Shown here one piece after another: positions 54,531 through 62,159 of a stretch of DNA of 64,000 nucleotides. Positions within the stretch are counted from its first letter, which is position 1, and each line of letters opens with the position of its first letter. The stretch spans positions 1,240,001 to 1,304,000 of the forward strand of contig NZ_CP159981.1 in the NCBI RefSeq assembly GCF_041380365.1, written 5' to 3'. Below the pieces are notes generated by a model that was given only the letters and a program-made list of their open reading frames with translations, ran no database searches and had not been told where the DNA came from. This DNA comes from Buchananella sp. 14KM1171 (GTDB lineage: Bacteria; Actinomycetota; Actinomycetes; Actinomycetales; Actinomycetaceae). Both the position numbers and the translations under genes were made by a program.

Positions 54531-57500
54531 ATGACCAACTCCACCCTCGCCACCACGCGCGGCGCGCGCGCTGGGCGCCTGGGCGCCCTGGCAGCCGCCA
54601 TCGCCCTGACGGCGGCAGGAATCCTCCTGCCCGCCGACGCGCTCGCCGCCACCGCACCCGTTCCCGCCCCCGCCGCCCCGCAGCCGGCCACCAACGCGCT
54701 GCCGGACGACTCCGGGCTCACGGTGGCCCCGATCGGCCACGTGGACAGCCCAAAGACCTACTTTGAAAACGGCAACTTTGAGCTCTACGCAGACTTGAGT
54801 GCCACCACCAAGGAGCGGGTGGACGCCACCATCAACCACCTGGGCAAGAGCTACCGGCGAGGGGTGCAAAAGTACGCCTTCACGATCCCGGCCGATGCCC
54901 CAGAGCTCGCCTTCCTGGGCAGCGAGGGCGAGACCTGGTACATGGCCCACTTCAACTCGGAAGTCGCCAAGATTGCTATCTGGTCCGGCTTCGGGGCGGA
55001 CACCAACATCCCGACCGAGGAGTTTAGAAACGCGACCTTCTCTCTGGACCTGGTTAGCGTGGATGGGCCCGGCCGGGTAGAGCTGCTCAACTGGTTTGCT
55101 GGGGACGACGAAGAATCGGCTGGACAGGCCACCCGCTTGTTGTCCTCCACGGACCCGGCTTACCGCAGCTACTTCCTCTCTCCGGGCAGCCACACGCACA
55201 ACTACACGATGTTTTCTGCGCCGGGCCGCTACGAGATGACCTATCGCGTCACCGCCCGCAAGACTGACGGCACCCTCCTAACCAGTCCCGAGCGGGTGCT
55301 GCGCTGGCAGGTGGGTGGTGCCCGCCCCGGTGCCACGGTCACCTCCACCTCAGCCACAGCCGAGGCCTCTACCCCCACCCTGACCGTAGGTGCGGCAACG
55401 GGCGCGAGGGAGCCGGATGCCTCCGTTGTGCCTCTGCTGGACCGCCTGCGCGTAGACATGGGCGCCGACGTTGCAGGCACGGCCACCTTCCTGCTTAACG
55501 GCTACAAGCTTGCCGACGTTGCCCTCAGCGGCGGTGTGGCCGAGTTTGCCGAGCTCCTGGGCAGTGCCCAAAACCAGATTCAGGTCCAGGTGAAGGGGGC
55601 CGATGGGCAGGTCCTTTTCACCTCCGCCCCGGTGACCTACCGGCACGGCGGCCAGAGCGCTACCACCAGCCAGAACGCGCCAGAACTCGCCCCGCGCACG
55701 CCCGCCCCCACCAATGTCTTCGCCGCGACCGAAGTGCGGGCTGACAAGGACCCCAACGTGGCCGTGGAGGTTTCCTCCGGCCCCAAGGACACCCTGGTTG
55801 CCAAGTTCAAGTTGGACGACGCTGCCGCCGCAGGCATTACCGAGTTGGCGCTCTTTGCCGACAAGGCCGACAAGTCGCCGGAGGCCACCTTGCGATTTGT
55901 GGCCGGCGGACCCACCGAGTACGAGCTCGCGCTGAGCGGAGCCGACTACTACTACAACGGCTACTACCTGCAGCTGCGCTTTGTCCCCCACCCGCTGGTG
56001 ACAAACCTGCAGCGCGCAACCGCAGAGGTGGTCGCCTCCTACGATCCGGCCCAAACCGTCACCGCTACCATGCGGATCCCGCGCTTTGAGGAAACCCAGC
56101 CGCAACCGTCTGCCAGCGCCGACGTCACCGCCGCGCCCAGCGTGAGCGCGTCGGCGAGTGTGAGCGCCTCGGCCTTTGCGGATCCCGCGCCGTCGGCCTC
56201 AGCTTCGGCAGGTGCGACTGTAGAACCGAGCGCATCGGCAACGTCGTCCCCGTCCCAGGGCACAAGCGCCAGCCCGGCGCCCAGCGTGAGTGCCTCCCAA
56301 GGCAGCCCGCAGGCAGAGGAGCAGTGCCCCGCTGGCCAGCCGCAGGTGGACCAGGGCATGGAGTTCGAGACGTATAAGGGGCGCATCGCCGTCGAGTCCG
56401 GGCACCTTGACCTGGCTGCAGTGGAAGAGGCAGACTCGATCGCCCTGCGCGTGAAGGACGATTCCCGCACCGCCAGCCGTGCTTCGGTGCTGCGGTCGGC
56501 CTGCCACGTCGCCATCGTGGTGCCGGCAGCGGCCAAGCTGAAGCGTGCCCCCTCCGGCGAGGGGTGGGAGCAGATTCTGCCGGCCGACGGCAGCCTGGGC
56601 TGGCACCTACCGCAGGTGCAAAAGGCGGGAATGCCGTGGCCCGGCTACTCCACCGACCACCTGACCTACTCCAAGTACAACCGCGCCACCTTCCTGGACC
56701 TGGTCTCCGTGGAGGGCCCCGGCGAGGTCGCGCTCTACACCTTCGACGCCGTTGAGCGCCAGGTGAGCGTGCTGCTCGGCAACCGCGCCGGCAACCCCAC
56801 CACCCTCGAGATCGACGGCGCCGTGCACGCCCACCCCGCATGGGCCTTCTCTCAGCCCGGCGAGTACAAGGTCAACCTGCGCTACCGCCTCACCACCAAG
56901 GAGGGTGCGGCGCTGTCCACCCCGATCTCCCAGATCGTGTTCGTGGTCAAGGACCGCGCACAGGAGACGCAGGAGCCGGCCCCGAGTGCGTCCGTCACGC
57001 CGTCTGCGAGTGCGGCGCCGTCTGCGAGTACGTCCGTCACGCCGTCTGCGAGCGTGTCCGTCACGCCGTCCGTTTCGCCCGCTCCCACTACCTCCGTCAA
57101 GCGATTGGCGGGCGCTAACCGCGTAGATACCGCGCTCGCGGTCGCCAAGGAGATGCCGGTGGCCTCGGACGCCGCCGTGCTCTCCACGGGGCGCAACTGG
57201 CCCGACGCGCTGGCCGCCGCCCCGCTGGCGCGGGCCCTGAAGGCACCGCTCTACCTCACCTCCGCCGGCCAGTTGGAGGCGAAGGTGGTCACCGCCCTGA
57301 CCGAGCGCGGGGTGAAGAAGGTCTACGTGGTGGGCGGCCTGAACGCCGTTCCCGCCGCCGTGGCCGCCCAGCTCACCGCCGCCAAGATCGAGGTGGAGCG
57401 CGTGGCCGGCACCGACCGCTACAGCACCTCCCTCGAGGTCGCCAAGCGCGCCAAGCAGATCGACCCGGCCATCGGGCGAGTCCTGGTTGCCACCGGCACC

Positions 57501-57980
57501 AACTACCCCGACGCCCTGGCGGCGGGCAGCATCTCCGGCCCGGCCAAGTCAGTCACCGTCCTGTCCGCCGGCGCCAAGCTGCCGGCCCAGGTGGCCGACT
57601 TCCTGACCAAGTCCGGGCTGGAGATCTCCGTGGTGGGCGCGGGCGCCTCGGCGGCAGTCGCGGCGGCCAAGCTCCCGGTGGCGCATAAGTTCGTGGGCCC
57701 GGACCGCTACGAGACCGCCGCAGCGCTGGCCAAGCAGTTCGCCCCGCAGGGCGCCACCGTTGTGGTCGCCTCCGGTGAGGTCTTCGCCGACGCCCTGGGC
57801 GGCGGCGCCCTGGCCGCCAACAGCAACGGCGTCCTGGTGCTGACCAAGGCGGGCCTACTGCCCGCCCCCAGCCGGACGGTCCTGGCCCACCTGGGCAAGC
57901 CCGCCAGCGTCATCATCACCGGCGGTGAGCGTTCCGTGAGCGGCGTGGTGCTGGCCGAGCTGAACAAGCTGATGCGCTGA
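54531..57980 (+). CDS. secreted surface protein: two choice-of-anchor M domains and CWB2 repeats
   Basis: 1149 residues. A signal peptide (residues 1-40) precedes two choice-of-anchor M (actinobacterial surface-anchored) domains: first with IGHVDSPKTYFENGNFELY and FLGSEGETWYMAHFN, second with HLDLAAVEEADSIALRVKDD and LPQVQKAGMPWPGYSTDHLT. They are joined by Ser/Ala-rich linkers. From about residue 855 three cell-wall-binding repeat 2 (CWB2) units begin (NRVDTALAVAKEM, DRYSTSLEVAKRA, DRYETAAALAKQF), attaching the protein noncovalently to the wall. Family function is unclear; in relatives it accompanies metal ABC transporters. None of these is in the window. Confidence 0.88.
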   Translation: MTNSTLATTRGARAGRLGALAAAIALTAAGILLPADALAATAPVPAPAAPQPATNALPDDSGLTVAPIGHVDSPKTYFENGNFELYADLSATTKERVDATINHLGKSYRRGVQKYAFTIPADAPELAFLGSEGETWYMAHFNSEVAKIAIWSGFGADTNIPTEEFRNATFSLDLVSVDGPGRVELLNWFAGDDEESAGQATRLLSSTDPAYRSYFLSPGSHTHNYTMFSAPGRYEMTYRVTARKTDGTLLTSPERVLRWQVGGARPGATVTSTSATAEASTPTLTVGAATGAREPDASVVPLLDRLRVDMGADVAGTATFLLNGYKLADVALSGGVAEFAELLGSAQNQIQVQVKGADGQVLFTSAPVTYRHGGQSATTSQNAPELAPRTPAPTNVFAATEVRADKDPNVAVEVSSGPKDTLVAKFKLDDAAAAGITELALFADKADKSPEATLRFVAGGPTEYELALSGADYYYNGYYLQLRFVPHPLVTNLQRATAEVVASYDPAQTVTATMRIPRFEETQPQPSASADVTAAPSVSASASVSASAFADPAPSASASAGATVEPSASATSSPSQGTSASPAPSVSASQGSPQAEEQCPAGQPQVDQGMEFETYKGRIAVESGHLDLAAVEEADSIALRVKDDSRTASRASVLRSACHVAIVVPAAAKLKRAPSGEGWEQILPADGSLGWHLPQVQKAGMPWPGYSTDHLTYSKYNRATFLDLVSVEGPGEVALYTFDAVERQVSVLLGNRAGNPTTLEIDGAVHAHPAWAFSQPGEYKVNLRYRLTTKEGAALSTPISQIVFVVKDRAQETQEPAPSASVTPSASAAPSASTSVTPSASVSVTPSVSPAPTTSVKRLAGANRVDTALAVAKEMPVASDAAVLSTGRNWPDALAAAPLARALKAPLYLTSAGQLEAKVVTALTERGVKKVYVVGGLNAVPAAVAAQLTAAKIEVERVAGTDRYSTSLEVAKRAKQIDPAIGRVLVATGTNYPDALAAGSISGPAKSVTVLSAGAKLPAQVADFLTKSGLEISVVGAGASAAVAAAKLPVAHKFVGPDRYETAAALAKQFAPQGATVVVASGEVFADALGGGALAANSNGVLVLTKAGLLPAPSRTVLAHLGKPASVIITGGERSVSGVVLAELNKLMR

Positions 57981-57996
57981 GCAAGCCCAGCTACCC

Positions 57997-58047
57997 GGGG
58001 CGGGTGGGGAGAACGAACCAAACGGTTCTCCCCACCCGCCCCTTTTT
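57997..58047 (+). terminator. strong intrinsic terminator after the surface-protein gene
   Basis: A perfect 18-bp stem, GGGGCGGGTGGGGAGAAC (57997-58014) with its complement at 58025-58042, nine-base loop GAACCAAAC(G), then TTTTT (58043-58047). Confidence 0.92.
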
Positions 58048-58144
58048 GGTGCCGCATCAGCCCGCCGCGCGCCGGCCCGCGCCGGCAGTGCCAAGATGAG
58101 CCCGCGTTCGGGAGCCCGGCGCCCCTTGGGGCCGCCGCCAGTGC

Positions 58145-60979
58145 CTAGATGAGCCCGCGCCGCTCGGCGCTTTTGAGGGCGAACCAGCCGACGATGCACG
58201 GCGCCCACATGGTCATGAGGCGGAAGACCAGCGCCACGGAGAAGGCGGCGCCGGCGGGCACGCCGGCCAGGGAGAGTCCACCGGTGAGGGCGGCCTCCAC
58301 GGGCCCGATGCCGCCGGGGGCGGGGATGAGGGAGCCCACGGCGTTGGAGGCCAGGAAGGTGATGGCCACGGTGGCCAGCGGGATGTGCTGGTCGAAGGCG
58401 AGCAGCACCAGGTCCAGGGTGAGCACGAAGGCCAGGGTGAGCAGCAGGTTGCCGCTCACGCCGCGGGCCAGGCGCAGCGGGTTGCCGGCCATCCACACCA
58501 GGCGGGGCCAGATCTGCTTCAGGGTGGGCCCGGTGATCTTCCACAGCCAGGCGCGTACGGGCTTGAGCAGGAGCAGCAGGCCGATCAGCACCAGCGCGCC
58601 GGCGGTGGCGTAGATGACGGTGGAGCTGGGCAGGGAGAAGTCTATGAAGTCCCCGGAGAACAGGCTCAGGATCGCCAGGAAGACCAGGGTGACGGTGACC
58701 TGGGAGGTCTGCCAGAGGGCCACGGTGGCCAGGGCCTGGGGCATGGTCTCGCCGCGGGTGAGCACGAAGCGCAGGTTGACGGCCACGTGGCCCATGCCGG
58801 CGGGCGCCACCAGGGAGACGATGGTGGAGGCGGCCTGCACCACGATGGCGTCCCACAGCCGGAAGGCCTTGAGCGCGAAGGACTGCAGGGCTAGGGCGCC
58901 GCCCAGGAAGTAGAAGAGGCCCATGCCGAACGCGGCGGCCAGGTACCACGGGTTGGCGGTGCCCATGGCGGTGGCGATCTCTGAGAAGTTCATGGATCCC
59001 AGCACGCCCCAGACCAGGAAGACGACGAAGACGATCATCACCAGGTTGCGCACGGAGAAGCGGGCGACCTGCACTGGCGGTGCGGCGGCCTCGCCCTCGG
59101 GCATGAGGCTGACCAGGACGTCTCGCAGCAGCTGCATGCCGTCCTTGCCGACGGCGGCGAGCGTGCTGCGGGGCATGGTCAGTCGCTGCATGACGGGCGC
59201 CAGGGTGGCCAGCTGCTGCTCGCTGATGTACTCGGCGGCGGTCTGCAGGGCAACCTCGGCGCCGTATTGGGCGGTGAGCAGCGCCAGGGTCTGGGCCAGG
59301 TCGATGCGGCGGGCCAGGTCGTTGGTGGCGACCTCGCCGTTGTCCCAGTCGGTGATCCACACCTGCCCGTCCTGGTCCAGCCACACGGTGTTCTCGTCCA
59401 GGGAGCGGTGGGAGAGGCCGGCGTTGTGGGCGCGGCGCACGGATTCCCAGACGCGGCGGGCCGCGTCCTCCGGCGAGATGGGCTCGGGGAGGGCGGCGAG
59501 CGCGAAGAGGGGCAGGAGCTGCGGGGGGTGCTGGGCGGTGAGCACCAGTGAGTCCTCCACGCCGGTCACGCCGGTGAAGGTATGGGTGTTGATCCCGGCG
59601 GCCTTGGCCTGCTGGGTCATGAGCAGGGCGTGGTTGGCGGTGGTGGTGAGGGTGACGGCCGGGGTGGTGCGCAGGCCTTGGAGGCGCAGGCGGTCCCACA
59701 GGTGGGAGAGGATGGAGATGACCTCGCGGTCGTCGTCCAGCACCACCACGTCGGTGCGCTGCCCGGAGTCGTCCAGGGCGGCGTAGATGCGGGAGGCGGG
59801 CACGTGGAGGCGAGGCACCACGCCGGTCTCGACGTCGGCGAGCATCGCGGGCACGTCGATGAGCGGGGCGGGGGCCACGCCGAAGCCGATCAGGTCGCGT
59901 TCGGCGCTCGCGGTGGCGCTGGTGGCGAATTCGCGCGAGCGGACCTCGGCTGCGCCCAGGCTGGTCTCGGTGGTGACGAGGACGGCCTCGGCGCTGGCGG
60001 GGTTGGCCACGCCTAGGCGGATGAGCTGGTTGGCGGGGATGCCGGCGCGGCGTACTGCGGCCACGAGCTTGGCGTCGGTGGCGCGGGAGGGCTCGACGCC
60101 GTGGATGTAGCGCACGGCGTGGCCGACTGCGCGGCCCAGCAGGATGGTGATGATCGCGCCGGGCAGGGTGAGTGCGCCGCGCACCACGGACAAGGCCATG
60201 ACGAGGCCGAGTAGGTACCAGCTCCAGCGCACGGAGGGGAGGCGGTCGCGGTTGCCGACGCCGGCCAGGAGCGCAGTGATGGCGGCCAGGGCCATGTTGA
60301 TGGAGGCCACGGCCACGCCGTCGTTGGTGATGGTCAGGCCGCTCACCAGGGCCTCGGGGGCCCAGTTGGACAGCAGGTAGGAGACGCCGAGGCCGGTGGC
60401 CGCCGCGAGCACGGCGCACACGAGGGCGGTGGCGGTCTCCTGGTAGCGGCGGCGTAGCAGGAGCTCGGCCAGCACCAGCATGGGGGCGAAGAAGGTGAGG
60501 ATGCTCTCCACCACGTTGACGGGCACCAGCAGTACCTGGCGCATGGCGGTGGTGACGGCGTTTTGCACGTCGAGGGTGACGCCGTGGGTGACGTTGCTGG
60601 CGACGACGGACAGGAGGAGCACGGCCAGGAGCCCCAGCAGGTTGAGGACCATGGAGACCAGGTCGGTGACCTTGCGGGTGCGGTGCTCGGGGACGTCGAT
60701 CACCAGGCAGTTGACGGAGGGGCTGTGCCCGAAGTCGGTGGCGCTGAGTTGGGCACGCCGCGCGGTGCCGGCCTCCACGGCTTGGCGGCCGGCGGCCTGG
60801 CGGGGGTCGATTTCCTCTTCTTGGGCCATGGACATGGCTTCGGAGAGGTCGCCGGCCTGCCACCAGCGCCTCTTGGTGGACGACGTTGCCTCCGCCTGCC
60901 CCCCTTGTTCCGGCGCGTGCGTGGACTGCGCAGGTTCGGCAGTTGGCTGTGGCTGCTTTTCCTGCGGTTCCTTAGTCAT
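58145..60979 (-). CDS. flippase-like membrane protein with degenerate kinase domain (LPG synthase TM family)
   Basis: 944 residues. Residues about 110-290 form an N-terminal set of helices. Residues about 300-610 hold a kinase-like region; LSHRSLDENTVWLDQDG (about residue 518) retains the H-R-x-L-x-x-N scaffold but the catalytic Asp is Ser, and the following motif is TDWDNG rather than DFG, so activity is doubtful. Residues about 640-940 carry a UPF0104/lysylphosphatidylglycerol synthase-type transmembrane domain with SNAVGSLIPAPGGIGPVEAA. The aminoacyltransferase domain of MprF is absent. Likely lipid flipping; substrate not readable. Confidence 0.75.
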   Translation of the reverse strand: MTKEPQEKQPQPTAEPAQSTHAPEQGGQAEATSSTKRRWWQAGDLSEAMSMAQEEEIDPRQAAGRQAVEAGTARRAQLSATDFGHSPSVNCLVIDVPEHRTRKVTDLVSMVLNLLGLLAVLLLSVVASNVTHGVTLDVQNAVTTAMRQVLLVPVNVVESILTFFAPMLVLAELLLRRRYQETATALVCAVLAAATGLGVSYLLSNWAPEALVSGLTITNDGVAVASINMALAAITALLAGVGNRDRLPSVRWSWYLLGLVMALSVVRGALTLPGAIITILLGRAVGHAVRYIHGVEPSRATDAKLVAAVRRAGIPANQLIRLGVANPASAEAVLVTTETSLGAAEVRSREFATSATASAERDLIGFGVAPAPLIDVPAMLADVETGVVPRLHVPASRIYAALDDSGQRTDVVVLDDDREVISILSHLWDRLRLQGLRTTPAVTLTTTANHALLMTQQAKAAGINTHTFTGVTGVEDSLVLTAQHPPQLLPLFALAALPEPISPEDAARRVWESVRRAHNAGLSHRSLDENTVWLDQDGQVWITDWDNGEVATNDLARRIDLAQTLALLTAQYGAEVALQTAAEYISEQQLATLAPVMQRLTMPRSTLAAVGKDGMQLLRDVLVSLMPEGEAAAPPVQVARFSVRNLVMIVFVVFLVWGVLGSMNFSEIATAMGTANPWYLAAAFGMGLFYFLGGALALQSFALKAFRLWDAIVVQAASTIVSLVAPAGMGHVAVNLRFVLTRGETMPQALATVALWQTSQVTVTLVFLAILSLFSGDFIDFSLPSSTVIYATAGALVLIGLLLLLKPVRAWLWKITGPTLKQIWPRLVWMAGNPLRLARGVSGNLLLTLAFVLTLDLVLLAFDQHIPLATVAITFLASNAVGSLIPAPGGIGPVEAALTGGLSLAGVPAGAAFSVALVFRLMTMWAPCIVGWFALKSAERRGLI

Positions 60980-61050
60980 GGGGGCGAGTCTACGAAGCTA
61001 TGCGGGCGCGCGGAACTGCGGCGGGGCCGTGCGGCCCCAAATCGGTGCCT

Positions 61051-61968
61051 CTAGCGGTGGGCGTGTTCCGGGTTGGCGCTGGTGAGCAGGACGCCGGACT
61101 GGGTCTGGGCCCACTCGGAGACCAGGGTGACGATGTACGACATCTGGGTGCTGAGGTTGGCCCACCACGGGTCCAGGCTGTCTTCCTCGGTCGGGGCCAG
61201 GGTGACCTGGTCCAGGTCGTCGTCGCTGGTGGTCTCTAGGGCCAGCAGGGCGTCCTCGTCGATGGGGGCCGGGCAGGGCAGGTCGGTGACTGAGAAGTCG
61301 TTGTCGTGGTAGAAGCTCCACTGCGCCCGGTTGAGGGCGTCGTGGGAGTAGTCCACGAGTTCCTTGGCGAACTGCGTCCACGGGGTGGAGAAGGCGATGT
61401 GCACGATCGCGCGGTCGCCGGGCGCGGCGATCCAGTAGTCGACGCACAGGACGGGGGTGGACTCGCCGTCCTCCTCGGCCTGGCCGGAGGCGATGCGCAC
61501 GCGCCGGAAGGCGCACACGCCCGCCAGGCGCAGCTGCTCGAACTCGTCGCCCGGGAGGGCGGCGGCCCTGATGGAGCGGGCGACCACGGGCAGGGTGATG
61601 GGCCGGTTCGGGGTGGACAGGTAGTGCCAGAAGCTGGCGGCGGAGATCGGGATTCCTGCGGGCAGGCCATGCGGGGTGTCGGCGCAGGCGAAGAGGAAGG
61701 CCAGGGAGCGCCCGTCGTTGAGCGCAACCTGCTCGGCGATCTCGCCCAGCCAGGTGCGGGCGCGCTGGCTCTCGGGGAAGTGGATGGAAGAGAGGTCCTC
61801 GACCTGCTTGACCAGCTCGTTCTCCGACGCGGTCAGGTCCAGGGCGGTCCATCCGCTCCCCATGGGCACGCACAGGCCCCGGGCTTCGGGGGACTGGGGG
61901 GAGGAGGCAGTCTGCTTCTGCTGACCGGGATCCTGAGGGGAACCGGTGGACTGTTGTGCTGATGACAC
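61051..61968 (-). CDS. protein of unknown function
   Basis: 305 residues. I do not recognise the family. The first 30 residues are Gln/Ser/Pro-rich, followed by a mixed alpha/beta region (VEDLSSIHFPESQRARTWLG, VHIAFSTPWTQFAKELVDY), and an acidic C-terminus (ETTSDDDLDQ). No signal peptide, membrane helix or cysteine motif. GTG start after AAAGGGG. 71 bases before the flippase start and on the same strand, so probably co-transcribed. Confidence 0.6.
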   Translation of the reverse strand: MSSAQQSTGSPQDPGQQKQTASSPQSPEARGLCVPMGSGWTALDLTASENELVKQVEDLSSIHFPESQRARTWLGEIAEQVALNDGRSLAFLFACADTPHGLPAGIPISAASFWHYLSTPNRPITLPVVARSIRAAALPGDEFEQLRLAGVCAFRRVRIASGQAEEDGESTPVLCVDYWIAAPGDRAIVHIAFSTPWTQFAKELVDYSHDALNRAQWSFYHDNDFSVTDLPCPAPIDEDALLALETTSDDDLDQVTLAPTEEDSLDPWWANLSTQMSYIVTLVSEWAQTQSGVLLTSANPEHAHR

Positions 61969-62119
61969 GTTTTCCCCTTTCGTCTGGCAGTGCCCACGTA
62001 ACTGTAGGGCCTTTGTCCTAGAGCGCTAAATCCGCTCAGCTATGGCGATAGTTAATACCAGTCTTCCACTGCTGGAAGGCGGAGTGGGGGACCGGCGAGA
62101 GCGATTTTAATAACGGCTG
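61969..62119 (+). ncRNA. possible small + strand transcript or micropeptide
   Basis: Between two leftward genes lies a terminator-like hairpin whose T-tract faces rightward (62120-62149), without a rightward gene before it. A tiny frame (62042-62110, MAIVNTSLPLLEGG..., 22 codons) ends 10 bases before it but has no ribosome-binding site. Either a small RNA or a leaderless peptide; could also be chance. Confidence 0.25.
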
Positions 62120-62149
62120 GCCCGCCGCGCGCGGCGCGGCGGGCTTTTT
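62120..62149 (+). terminator. intrinsic-type hairpin with T-tract on the + strand
   Basis: GCCCGCCGCG (62120-62129) with CGCGGCGGGC (62135-62144), loop CGCGG, followed by TTTTT (62145-62149). It could also stop the leftward ATPase transcript, but the T-run fits rightward transcription. Confidence 0.65.
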
Positions 62150-62159
62150 GTGGACGGGC

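Noticed and set aside
57855-60863. 1002-codon frame overlapping the flippase-like gene on the same strand
   Set aside because: Arg/Pro-rich, lacks membrane helices; the frame at 58145-60979 carries coherent domains.
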